From the NCBI GenBank assembly GCA_033002965.1, contig JAURVB010012863.1, positions 1-64,000 of the forward strand: 64,000 bases of DNA, in the 5' to 3' direction. The position numbers and the translations under genes were made by a program. The notes under the pieces are model-generated. The model was given only the letters and a program-made list of their open reading frames with translations, was not told the origin of the DNA and made no database searches. This stretch comes from Piper betle (Eukaryota > Streptophyta > Magnoliopsida > Piperales > Piperaceae). Positions 52,837 through 64,000 of the stretch are shown here, one piece after another; positions within the stretch are counted from its first letter, which is position 1, and each line of letters opens with the position of its first letter.

Positions 52837-55330
52837 TGTAACACCTCGTTTCGGTTCAACTAAACCGGAAATGCTACCTGGGTCTGAACCATTTGCTAAT
52901 CTATTTGATTTGGTTAAGCTGACCCAAATCTAACCTTGGCATTTCAAGATGGTGATACAAACATTCAATGCATGGATGAGATGGTTAGGCTATATCATGG
53001 TTCTAAATACATGCTATGATATGCCAACTATTTTTAAAACAACACAACTCATTAAAAGTTCGAAAAATGATGATTTCTTTTATAACAAAATAGACAGAGT
53101 CCCCCCTAAAAGTGCAATAGGGACCACCATGTCAAAACCAAACAATATATATAACGATAAAAGTGGAAAACATAGCAAAAACATGAGGTTTTCTTGCTAC
53201 ATTTCTATTCTCATCATTTTGATCTTCTGAGCTGAGTATGGACTCCATTGCTCAACTTGTTCAATTCTATTCACAATTTTTAATCACATGTAAAATATTT
53301 CATCAAATTCACTCGTCATTTCCTGCAATAAAAATGTCATAACATTCAATTTACACCATTCACAGCAGTTCATCACTTAACAATATCCATTCCATTCTGT
53401 ACGGTACATGTGTGCATAGTTCATTGTTGCTCCTCCGTAGTCCCAACAGTACTCAATTATCTAGATTCTCACCTACATATATAATACAAAAACGTCAATA
53501 ACTAGTATTATTGCTCCAAAAATAACTAATAAACAAACTGGCACAAGAGAGTTGACTCTCCTGTTAAATGAAAAAATTATTATCTCTCCTGGGCTTGACA
53601 ACATCTCATTCTATCTTATCTCATGTCTTGGCAAATATTAAAACTATCCCTTACGTGGGAAAATCAAATTTTTTTCCTTCAACCCTCTACATCCATTCTA
53701 TTACTCCTAGGCCCTAAGCACAGAGACTAAGTACTCTCAGGCATGCGTCGTCAATACCCTTTGAAATCACAAGTTTAGACATGTGTTGTATTAAAGTACT
53801 CAGTAATCCTCAACACTTTCGCCTGATTTGAGGAACTCAAATGTGGAGTTGTCAAGATCCCTCGGGAATGGAACGACCCACTCACCAATTCAAAGCCCGC
53901 TTTGACTAGCATGCGTCAGCTTGCGTAGCATGGTTATCAACTTTCCCTTGTCTCACATCTCACTAGAAAACTCAATAAAACTTCATAGTCATAGGCCTGG
54001 GTAGGGATTGTAATATAGTAGGCCTGAAGGCATCATGATCTGAATCTCAGTTTTTGAAAATAAATTCAAGGGAACTCATCCTCAAGGGTTATTAATCTGG
54101 AAACTCGTAAAACTAAATGACTCGTGTGGAGTGGGATATGATAAATCCACCACTCAGTACGTCCACTTACATGTTAAAAATAAATCATGATCGAGTAGAG
54201 GAGTCAAACCAGAAGCGAGTTCTAAATGAACCTAGTTGAAGCTCCAATTGTGTCCCCATGCCTAAACGGCAAGCTCCTACTCCGTACCTATACATCAAAA
54301 CTAAAAGCCAACGCCCGCTATGATGCATTCACACATCCTATATTACACTCGCATTAAGGCACTCATCACATCAAGTCACACACATCAATCCATATCAAGA
54401 TTTCCTAAGCTACATTGCATTTGATTAACAATACCTACTCTAATTAGTTCACATTTATTTTAATACAATTCAAATCACGCAAATTTATTTTTATTTACAA
54501 TAAAAATATTTATCACATCAATCAATCAAATCCTGACATTTTGTGCTAATAATTATACATTTTTAAGTAATTAAGTCAAAGTTAATTAAACATCACGTTA
54601 TCGGAAAACAGTGATGCCTAGGGTTTGTCGCATGGTTTGAAACTCAAATTTGGCACCCAGTGGCATCCGAAGTTCGATCAGGTTTGGATGGACAAATTTG
54701 GCAAAAATTCGGCGATTTTTGGCGAATTTCAGCAAATTTGGTTTTTCGGTGGAATCTGGCAATGTTTCAGCAATTTCTCACGATTTTTCGGCAGTTTTCT
54801 TACAGTTTTTTGGTGACTTTTCGGGCTAGGCAATCTGGAACTATGGGTCAGCACTGGCTCAGCAACCTCGACCCGACTACAGTGGTGGTGAGTGTGACAG
54901 TAGTTGTGATAGTTGCCAATGGTGTCAGCTAGTAGGCTGGGATCAGTCAGACTTGTCTAATCAGCCTTTGGTCGGCCTCAACTGTGGCCCTCGGTATGGG
55001 AGAAAGGATGGGGTCAATGGGTAAGGTCGGCTGCGGAGCGACACAGTCGGCTGCAAAATGGTGTCGTGACATGCAGTTCTATTGCACAGCGTCAAGGCAT
55101 CGAGGAGGTCGGGCAGCAGCTGAAAAGTGGGGGAAAGGCTCGGCGATGGCCCAGTAGTGGTTGGCGATGTCGATAGCGACAATGCGACAAATGGAGGAGG
55201 CATCGAGTGGCTTGAATTGGGGCAGCGATCGGTGGAGAGGGAGAACAGGTTGGGATGAGGGTTTGGGTGGTGATTTTATAATTAAAAGTTGACTCGACTT
55301 CAACTCAAGTCAAAAATAATAACTAACTCC
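52837..55330 (-). mobile_element. TGTAACACC-family LTR copy
   Basis: It begins TGTAACACCTCG at 52837 and can be followed by eye against the copy at 22378/25261-27418: CAAGATGGTGAT.CAAACATTCAATG, AAAATAGACAGA, TCATTGTTGCTCCTCCGTAG, ATCCCTCGGGAATGGAA, a G-rich part, and AAAAGTTGACTCGACTTC near 55285. It has the same minus orientation as the 9.8-kb and 22.4-kb copies, inferred from the primer site at 12439. No internal coding region was seen. No target duplication was found, so it may be truncated. Confidence 0.65.
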
Positions 55331-56646
55331 TAATAAATTTAAAAAAATCTAAAAAATATGGGAAAATCCCATAAAATATAATACACTCTATAACATCAAA
55401 ATGGTATGCTTAATAACTAATAACCCACCCAAACTGCTATATAATCATGTCTTAATGCGTTATTTGGTCTAAAATAATTTTACGATCAAATACATAAAAA
55501 ATAACTATGCATACTGTTATATACTCTGATAACTCATTTCTCATCATTTTTTTGACCTTATCAACATATACTCGGGTATACTTGACCACCCTCATTGCTC
55601 ATAACACATGACTAGCATCGGCTCAGCACACAGGTCATGAAACTGACTCGACTTGTACCACCAACGGTTGAATCGGTTGGTTTGCTAATGTAAAACTCTA
55701 AGTCAAGTCACGGGTTTGACAAATATAGAGGTTTGGAGAGGGCTTGTGATACTGGTTTTTCTGAGAGTGGGACTTTAAAATGAGAAAATACCGAGACATA
55801 ATGCTAGTCCATTTAGGATGTCATCTAATCTGCAGCTCGATGATTCCTCTGTAGATACCCTTCGAGAGTTCAATGGAAGTATATTGATTTACTTCTTTTA
55901 CATGAGAATCTAGCTCTCATTTGCCATTTTAATATTTAGTTATTTTCAGACCAATGGCAACCGTTGCTGATGTTTTCTATTATTTATGTAAGTGAGGAAT
56001 AGGAATGTGACATGTCGACCTCAACAAGAGAGCAATAACTGCATAGTGTACACACAAACACACAGACCTAGCGCAATATGTTTTGATTGTTGTGCTTTGG
56101 TTATAATGTATCACTTAATAATGTGATGTTTCATGTTGAAATGATGATAATATTTTGAGACTAATGTGATGAATAGATGGGTCGAGACCCAATCATGACT
56201 ATGATTTTATTTTGAGACTGATATAATAATTATGACAGATATGATGAACAGACTGGTCAAGACCTAATTTATATCTATGATTTTGTTGTGATACCTTTGA
56301 TGTATTCTAAATTGAAAATTTATTGATATATATATATATAAGCATGTTGGCCCCTTATTGCATTTTTCAAAAAATTTTGTCTATTTTATTTTAAATTTTA
56401 TTATAATTTTATTGTGATTTCCTTGATTTTTGAATGGGATTATTTGTCATAATATTCATGTAACAACCTGCTAGGGAGTGCATTTCATGCATGCATTGAT
56501 TATACATTGTAGTGGTATTTTTCTGTCATGAGACATCAAGTATGTGTAGGTCCTTTTTGCTAACCGACTTAATCGGAATAAAAGATGGTTGGCTATCGTA
56601 ACAATTTCAGTTCGGCTTGAGAGTAAACTAGATTCGGGTGTTACAA
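55331..56646 (+). mobile_element. Related LTR fragment in opposite orientation
   Basis: The right half (about 55790-56646) runs the other way and ends GATTCGGGTGTTACA at 56646. Inverted, segments such as GTATTATATATGTAGGTGAG of the left copy resemble TCTATTATTTATGTAAGTGAGG near 55976. Together with the copy starting at 52837 it makes an inverted arrangement with TGTAACACC and GGTGTTACA at the outer ends. Flanks AATAT and ATAAG do not match, so this is not one simple insertion. Confidence 0.45.
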
Positions 56647-56976
56647 TAAGTCCCCCAGCTCAATATGCTTGCTTTAACTCTAACTAAAGAGGTTTTGGTA
56701 GGCGGTACCATAAACTACAAGTGACCTAGCTTAAGCCCTAAGTAAGAATGTTGATAAATAGGTGGTTTACATGAAGTTTGAAGGTTCATGTTACTTTCTC
56801 TAGCACAAATTATAAATATAGACAACAACAAGAAGCTATATATATATAGGAATGATAGGGTAAGAACTTGAGAGATTAAGAACTCAATTCTAATGTGTTA
56901 GATAGAAATTAATGGTGATGAGGATTCCCAAAGCAAAAGTTCGATCACCATTGATCTATCTCCAATGATTTATACT

Positions 56977-57419
56977 GTTAGGCCTAATGGGTCCCCAAAA
57001 ATGACTTACAATAGGTGTTACGGGCTTCTCTTAATCCAAAAATTAGCTTAAGAAATAAGACTTTCCTATTAGCCTATATATTAGTCACCAACATCATCTA
57101 CGACCCATGTGGGATAAACCCAACAGCTCCCCTTCACACATCGGCGATTCTAAAATCATCATCGTTTGACAATCTCCTCTTCATCCGACAGTACTCACAT
57201 ATCATTACTTGGCAAACCCATAATAGAAACTTCCACAATCGGTGTAGGCAAATCTGGGCTCTGATACTATTGTTAGGCATAATGGGCGCCCAAAAGGGAC
57301 TTACAATAGGTATCATGGGTCTCTTTTAATCCAAAAGTAGCTCAGGGAATAAGGTTTTCCCATTAGCCTATATACTAATCACCAACATCATCTATGACTG
57401 ATGTAAAATAAACCCAACA
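56977..57419 (-). mobile_element. TRIM (miniature LTR retrotransposon)
   Basis: Two 149-bp direct repeats, 56977-57125 and 57271-57419, each run from TGTTAGGC to ACCCAACA and differ by substitutions only at this level of reading. The 145-bp interior has no coding capacity. On the minus strand the interior opens with ATAGTATCAGAGCCCAG (57270-57254), an initiator-Met-tRNA-like primer site, and closes with GAAGGGGAGC (57135-57126), a polypurine tract abutting the other LTR. The element is 443 bp in all and reads leftward. Five-base flanks TATAC and TAAAT do not match. Short LTRs, a primer site, a polypurine tract and no genes define a TRIM. Confidence 0.88.
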
Positions 57420-59021
57420 TAAATATATATATATATATATATATATATGATCAATTAATTATGAGTTAAATATTATTTACCGGTCTACTAGAAGAATAAA
57501 CTAGTTTATTTTTTTCCAACCAAGGGTAAACAAATTTTGCTTCTGTGGCAACAAGTGTTCTCTACTTTAATTATACTTATTTAACTTTTTATTGCTTATA
57601 CATGCTATACAGCTGCAAATTAATTCGTTCTCTGTGAAATTCCAAAAAAACCTTCCAAGGCAAAGAAACTAATTAATTTAAGAAGAAACTAATAATATTG
57701 ATTGAATTTAAGATGAAAAAAATAAATAGAAAAATATCAATGATAATCACAAATATATTTTTCATGACTAATTCAGTGTGCAGATTAATTGATTGCATGT
57801 AGTTACCATGAAGGTTCTATGCTAATTATACACAAAATTGACGAGTTTTAGCAATGTGCGCACCCCACCAAGCAAAGATGAGAATCATTTTTTAGAGAAT
57901 TCTTAATATATATGATTAGCTACAAATTACTTTTTCAACTTGGATAAAATTATCTTCATCATCTAATTGCAATCTTATAATGTAAGGGCATATATTTATT
58001 TCAATTGACAAAGGAATATCAATTGCAGCTGATACTAATATTTTCATTTTCTATGTTGAAAATTTTTTTGAGGATTTTCATCATTAGAATTTTGACCTCA
58101 AACAATTACCGGTTTTCCCCTTGTAAAAAATACAAACTCTTTTTTTTACTCCGTTAAACATTACAACACATGATATGCTTGACTAAGTGGAAAAAATATA
58201 AATACAATGAACTCGCCCGAAAATATATATATATATTTGAGACTCTTGTGACGGGGACCTAAATCCAATTGTGATACACTGCTTTATATCAAGCTCCGTA
58301 TCAGTAGTTTGGCTAGATTGATCAAGCGACCTACATCATCAATGGATTGAGAAACTGAGCACATCTAAAATTTTGTTAAGGTCAATATGGAAGGCTGGTG
58401 GATGGAAAACTACGACTGCTCCCATCATATAATATTCCAAACTTTGTTAAACTCAACGCACACCACTTTTATAAGAACGGGCTTGGCTTTCTCAACTAAT
58501 GACAAACTATTCACTGTCCTGTTGTGCCTAGGACTTGGCCAAGATCCCATCAAACTTCAGAAAAAGTTGATCAGATATCAAAAAATTTCTTTGCAAGTGA
58601 CCTCGACGTTATTAGTTTAAGAGATTTGGTAAAGCTTAATTGGTGAGCATGGCATCATACTAGCTTGTTTCTTATCATGCTTCCAAATGTCATATATGGA
58701 CAGCTTCAATCTCAAGGCCGCCTTTAAAACTATACTAATCAAAGCCATTGATCTTCTCCAACTTGGTTTTCTTTAATCAATCTTTCTAACTTCAACTTTC
58801 AATACAATTTAATAAATTTGTAGCCGGCCAGTCGGCTTCTCCTCGAGAACAGTTCTAGTGCCAGCTAAAATGACGAGCATGCTCTCAATGGGGCTTAAAA
58901 ACGTCGCCTTCTCTCTTGTGCAACATTTTCATCAGGCCCAACTTCTTGGTGCATTTGTGAATTTTAATTGAATAGGTTTCCGAATCTTTGCCGCCGATTG
59001 ATCGACGTCCTTTTGCAAGCT
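57420..59021 (+). other. Intergenic and upstream region of the PTI1-like kinase
   Basis: (AT)n lies at about 57423-57448. No gene is recognised. The frame at 58387-58620 has no family match I know. The last ~150 bases before 59022 are the likely 5' leader. No TATA box was chosen with confidence. Confidence 0.4.
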
Positions 59022-60784
59022 ATGGGGTCGTCCATCAGTTGCTGCGCAAGAAAGAAGGTTGATGAAGGGTAAGTTTTAGATGTTCAAGACATCATAGATG
59101 TGTACTATTTTGTTGTCAACTGATTTGTGGTTGGTTTATTATTTGTGGGTATAGTTTTGTGAGCTACTCGGGAGAGAAACCAGCTTGGAGGATTTTCACT
59201 TACAAAGAATTGTATAATGCCACAAACGGATTTAGCGAGAAGAACAAGCTTGGAGAAGGAGGATTTGGAAGTGTATACTGGGGCAAAACAAGTGAGGGAC
59301 TTGAGGTATGCATACACACACACACATATACATATATACATACATATTAAACTTAATTGATTTTCACATCTGGAACAATAGGTACATATTATTACATTAT
59401 ATATGGTCTTGTTGAGAAGTTTGGGCATATGGGTTGTAGATAGCAGTGAAGAAATTGAAAGCCATGAACGTAAAAGCAGAGATGGAATTTGCAGTGGAAG
59501 TGGAGGTTTTAGGAAGAGTGATGCACAAGAACTTGCTTGGGCTAAGAGGGTATTGTGCAGGAACGGACCAAAGGCTCATTGTTTATGACTACATGTCCAA
59601 CCTAAGCTTGCTTTCTCACCTCCATGGCCAATATTCTAGCGAAGGGCAGCTAGATTGGGACAGAAGGATGAACATCGCCATTGGCTCCGCCGAAGGTTTA
59701 CTGTACGTTCTTAACTCAAAGCATGCTTAAGTTAATACAATCTTGTTTCTAATGATCAATTCATATGAAGGTTAATGTTTAAAATTAATTTAAGTAAAAA
59801 AATTAAGCACTATGCTCTCCGTGCTGACTAATTAATTATTACTACAAGAAAATGGGTATTAGAGACGACAAATTTAGGTGTGCACAGAGTATTCCTTAAG
59901 CAAAACCTAAAATCATGATCTGTTTTTTATATATACCATCTTAATGCTCTCTCCCTCAATTTTTTTCTCCCTCTCTTTCTAGAAAAAAAATATTCATAAT
60001 TAAATTAGATGATTACAATGTAAATCGGGGTTGCTAATGATTCTTCAAGAATAAGGTGATGAAGGTAATCTTGTCTGTATTTTATAGGTACTTGCACCAC
60101 GAGGTGACGCCACACATAATCCACCGAGACATCAAAGCCAGCAACGTCCTCCTCGACTCCAGCTTCGAGCCCCTCGTCGCCGACTTCGGCTTCGCCAAGC
60201 TCATCCCCGACGGCGTCAGCCACATGACCACCCGAGTGAAGGGCACCCTGGGATACCTCGCCCCCGAGTACGCAATGTGGGGCAAGGTCTCCGACAGCTG
60301 CGACGTCTACAGCTTCGGCATCCTTCTCCTCGAGCTCGTCACCGGCCGGAAGCCCATCGAAAAGCTCCCCGGCGGCATCAAGCGGACCATCACCGAGTGG
60401 GCGGAGCCATTGATCCTCAAGGGGAAGTTCAGAGACCTCGTCGATCCCAGGTTGAGGGGGAAGTACGACGAGGCCCAGCTCAAGCAGGCCATAAACGTGG
60501 CGGCGCACTGCGTTCAAAGCGAGCCGGAGAAGAGACCCAACATGAAGGAAGTGGTGAATTTGCTCAAAGGGTACGAGCCTGGCGGCACTGGTGGGAAGAT
60601 GGTACTGCAGATGAGGATGGAGAGCATCAAGTATAAGGAAGATCTGCTGGCGTATGATCAAGCTAGTGATCATGAGGATGGAGGGGTTGGTGAAGAAAGC
60701 GAGGCGTATGGAGTGTTTGGTGCCATGGATTTGAATATTGATCATCGTCCCAAGGAAACCAAGAGGCTGGCCCTCTATGGATGA
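59022..60784 (+). CDS. PTI1-like receptor-like cytoplasmic kinase
   Basis: A protein kinase of the PTI1-like cytoplasmic group, closest in text to Arabidopsis At3g15890. Exons are 59022-59068, 59155-59305, 59440-59702 and 60088-60784, all GT-AG, 385 residues. The start gives MGSSISCC: Gly2 for myristoylation and Cys7/Cys8 for palmitoylation, so plasma-membrane anchoring is inferred. Kinase landmarks are the Gly loop GEGGFGSVYWG (49-59), Lys70 in IAVKKLK, HRDIKASN (166-173), DFG (186-188), GTLGYLAPEYAMWGKVSD in the activation segment, and DVYSFGILLLELVTGRKP. The HRD keeps its Arg, unlike Arabidopsis At3g15890, which I recall as altered here, so this copy looks catalytically competent. A C-terminal tail of about 70 residues is acidic. 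The last exon is far more GC-rich than the others. No lesion was seen. Confidence 0.95.
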
Positions 60785-63700
60785 GATGATGTTGTCATTC
60801 TAACTAGTTCTTGTTGAACTCATGTGTAGGTGTGCAATCGTTGGGTTAAGATCAACATTCAAGAATTTAATTTCTTACCAACAAGTTTAACTTCAGGTAA
60901 AGCCTAAACCGTAATTACAATCAGTAGTTTAAAAATTCATAACCATTTATATCTAATTTTCAATTATATAAAATTAGTATATACTAATCTTTTATACTTA
61001 AAATTGATAAATATATGATTTATATTACTTAAAAATATTGATTTAACTATTCTAAAAAAATTAATTATATATTTTGATAATTTTTATAATATTACTTGGA
61101 GCGCTAATTAATAAATCAATTTAGAGTCATCTATGAAGTTTAATTAATAGGCTACTATGCCAATTTGACAAACACAGGGTTTTGGGAATAAAAGACTGAG
61201 TCTTAAAACTATGACTACAATATGGTATGTATATATGAGAGCTAATTAGTCTGGATTTGCTTACTTTGTTTATGTGCTAAGTAGGGAGACTTGCTCAATA
61301 AATAGAACTTGTAAAAGCGTATATTTTTTATCTTGGTTTCCATGCAATCAACCTAACTAGGGATGAAGCTTGTTATTTTATTTTATTTTATTTTTTTGAG
61401 TGAGAGATGTTTGATTGATTTGTGAAACTGTCCAAACTAGGAAGCAGTATTATCAAATTATTGGACTCCGCCCATCCTTCATCTGTCGTTTTGTGTTGTA
61501 GAACTCAAACTGTGCGTTTCTATTTCTTTGTAAAAATAAATAAATAAATAAATCTATTTTTGAATCTTTGATTGGCAAATTAATTTTTTTGAGGAAATCA
61601 AGGGAAAAAACGAAAATTCCTGAAATTACACAGAATCAGAGTATAAAGCCAAATCAAGATTTTACAATAAATTGTCCGAAAATTATCAATTTTCTACCAC
61701 TAAGACAATGAATAAGTTTTTTTTAATATTTTTCTGATAAAATATAAATAAGACAAAAACTTATTTGATTGACAAGAGAGACTCAAGTCAAGACTTGACC
61801 ACAATCACTACGAAGAAATTTAATTACAAATTCAGCCTTATTTCCCTCTGACCATAAAAAGCATGGAGGAGCCCTAATATTTACTTCTAAGTTCCTTTTA
61901 GCATGAGTGGAATCACTCCAAGAGGTATCATAGGAGACATCATCTAAATCTTAATTCACGTTGGCCGTAACAAAATAAAGTCCAACTTTTTCGTCTAATG
62001 TTTATCCACATTACCAAATGAAGATTAAATATGTTTAATCTTACCCAAAAATAAGGATAAAATAATAAAAAATTATTTAACTTTGTAATTCGACAATTAA
62101 ATACCTTCTGCTCTAAGTGAGATCACATATTGAAAATTATCACTATCTACAAAAGTACATGGCATTAGAGCATCATAACAAAAGTACATTTTAAACAGTG
62201 TCCTCTTTTCCTTACAGAAAGTGTTACCAAATGAACGGCAACAGAAAGTTTTACCAAATGAACGGTAACACTTTTTAGGTAATTATCATGACATGATATT
62301 GGAGCCCGATCAAGAAGAAAATCGTATGACGTTGTTTTTATCTCCCTCACAACACTGGACATGTTTTCTAAAATATCTTATTTTTACTCAAAATAAGGTT
62401 GCCTGTTCTTGTATTTATAGAGGAGGGATAACCTAACAATTAGAACATAGACATTATAGCATCGTAACAAAAGTATATTTTAAAGGGTGTCCTCTTTTAC
62501 TTACAGAAAGTGTTACCAAACGAGCAAATGAAAGGTAACACTCTTTACCTAATGATCATTCAATCAATGAGCTAATTAATTTCTAACACCAAACCCTAGG
62601 ATATAGTGACTGACAATAGTACAGTAAGAACCAGAACTGGCTTTCAAGTTACTACAATCGGGCTTCACATCAATGTCATGATAATTAAATTTTAGATCTC
62701 CATCAATGTAGTAGTAGTTCATAGTCCTTGTCAATGTGATTTCTCGTGCACATTTCTTCCTCATGAGCATCTTCCTACCACCAACCCCCAACCAAGTGTT
62801 CCAGTTTTGTTCATGAGTTTCCTATACAGGTCCAGGCCACGCAGAGAGAGTTCTAGTGAAGATTGACATTACTGTCTTGCCAGGAAAGTTGTAGAGCCAT
62901 AGTCACCTGCTCTTCATTGGTATGATCTTTACTTAGCTCAAATTGGATGCTTGAATTGGAAGACAAATTATGGTGGCCATTTGCTTCCATCTTAGACCAT
63001 CCAACTACCCAATGATTAATCACCCGAAGTGACCAATGCCAAGAGAAGAATCACCTCACACTCCAAGAGCTAATCCCTTACCTAGTTGCTCCCCTAAAAA
63101 CTTTGTTTTATGCTTCTTCATCAAGACATTATGAATGTAACACAAACACTAGCTTTTCTGCGGTACAAATTCAAATGCCGGTGTCCCAATCTGCTAGTCT
63201 ACATACCCTTCCTACCAAGAAGAGTTACTTATCAACCATGGTGGGTGTTACAGCCTTAGTCCATGGACGTATCGAGTGCTAGGATTTGGTAGTTGTTCCC
63301 AGGCACACCGTCCAAAACGGGTAGCAGGGGCTATTCAAGTGGCGAAACATCTTACCAACACTAACACACGTTATAGTTGTTGGTAGACAAACTAAGATGC
63401 ACGTAGATGTCGAGATTGAGAAACCTCAAAATGGCACTAGTCGGGTGCTAGTGACCGAGCATCACGACTAGGCGTTGCGGGTGTGTCGGTATATGTGTCG
63501 GCAGAGTGATGTTGAGGACAACCAAGCGTGCCGAGCAGTGCCGCTCATCCTACCGAGCATGGATGAGTGGTGCACGAGCACTGGTGCGTAGGCGCAGGAG
63601 TGTGCCGAGCAAAATAGCGGCATGCCGGTGTTTAGGGGTAAGCAGCACAGGGTCCAGCGGTAGCATGTTCCGACACTTGGGCAAGAAGTGCAGGGCGTGT

Positions 63701-63855
63701 TGTGAGGTTGATCACGTGTTCGAGCATGGGCTAGGGTCGAGCCAAGGGTGAGACTGGATAACTAGTAGTGCAGCCAAAGGACTTGGTGAAAGTTTGTTGC
63801 CGATAAGATATAGTATCTTGGAAGATCATGATATCTTAACCTGATGCCAGTAGAG
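60785..63855. other. Intergenic region after the kinase
   Basis: The first few hundred bases are likely 3' untranslated sequence. AT-rich to about 62800 with a repeat pair, listed separately. From about 63250 base composition turns balanced and the text (GCCGAGCA repeated, GGTGTTAC near 63247) appears to belong to the retroelement whose reverse transcriptase begins at 63856. Confidence 0.45.
62171..62568. repeat. Direct repeat pair with an internal palindrome
   Basis: Copies at 62171-62288 and 62459-62568 share GCATC(A/G)TAACAAAAGTA, GTGTCCTCTTTT and TTACAGAAAGTGTTACCAAA. Within each, AGTGTTACC … GGTAACACT forms a palindrome. In the first copy the inner AGTGTTACCAAATGAACGG block is itself duplicated. 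No coding content. This may be LTRs of a very short element or a MITE pair. Confidence 0.6.
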
Positions 63856-64000
63856 TTGCTAGACGGGTTACCTCCCAAGAGGACAGTCGAACACCAGATC
63901 AAGCTGGAGCCAGAGACAAGAGCACTAGTAAAGGCGCTATATAGAATGTCGCCAAAAGAACTCACATAATTGAAAATCCAGCTAGGGGAGCTGCTGGATT
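63856..64000 (+). mobile_element. Ty3/gypsy reverse transcriptase, decayed, cut by window end
   Basis: In frame from 63856: LLDGLPPKRTVEHQIKLEPE, then TRALVKALYRMSPKEL, a stop TAA at 63967-63969 where relatives have Glu, then LKIQLGELLD. This is the N-terminal start of the Ty3/gypsy reverse transcriptase domain (LPPKR…H.I.LEP…YRM.P.EL.EL..QL.ELLD). The catalytic YxDD region lies beyond the window. The in-frame stop shows it is not functional. Confidence 0.88.

Noticed and set aside
52521..52859. 112-codon minus-strand frame next to the LTR copy
   Set aside because: It crosses the LTR border at 52837 and has no recognisable domain.
60005..60745. 246-codon minus-strand frame over the kinase's last exon
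   Set aside because: It is the antisense of a well-conserved kinase exon with strong third-position GC bias.

Overview
This is a nuclear plant window. Multi-exon genes with GT-AG introns, plant-only families (glutamine dumper, PTI1-like cytoplasmic kinase, plastid protoporphyrinogen oxidase) and dense LTR retrotransposon debris show this directly. GC-rich first exons beside AT-rich introns, and a strongly GC-biased last kinase exon, point to a monocot. I cannot name the species.

Layout. 1-4061 (+): 3' part of plastid protoporphyrinogen oxidase (PPO1), upstream exons outside the window. 4776-8502 (-): complete NSF/Sec18 vesicle-fusion ATPase, tail-to-tail with PPO1; its first intron has the signals of a U12-type AT-AC intron. 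8742-9433: GC-rich block bounded by an inverted motif. 9781 to about 13.85 kb: non-coding LTR element. 16248-16529 (-): small DUF761-like gene. 17-30.6 kb: mostly repeats, including a family starting TGTAACACCCC, a solo LTR with target duplication, and a hAT-type fragment. 31089-32347 (+): mitochondrial ATP synthase epsilon subunit. 33171-35308: hAT-like element with TIRs and an 8-bp target duplication. 35662-38828 (+): TrmO-like tRNA methyltransferase. 41261-45993 (+): plant diacylglycerol kinase with several lesions. 48699-49106 (+): glutamine dumper protein. 49.1-57.4 kb: repeats, including a complete miniature LTR retrotransposon (TRIM). 59022-60784 (+): PTI1-like kinase. 63856-64000 (+): start of a decayed Ty3/gypsy reverse transcriptase.

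The genes are independent housekeeping or signalling loci and do not form a pathway. Three of the conserved genes (PPO1, TrmO, DGK) carry reading-frame lesions, while NSF, ATP synthase epsilon, GDU and the kinase read cleanly. PPO1 and TrmO each have one single-base change in a homopolymer, which fits assembly error as well as real mutation. DGK has nonsense, indel and active-site changes and looks like a true pseudogene.

I found no evidence of a new defence or operon-like system. The strongest items for a second look are the AT-AC intron with its huge single-exon remainder in NSF, the DGK pseudogene, the TRIM, and the GC-rich block. All exon joins were made by eye from splice consensus and family similarity. 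I saw no tRNA or rRNA gene, but no structural search was possible.
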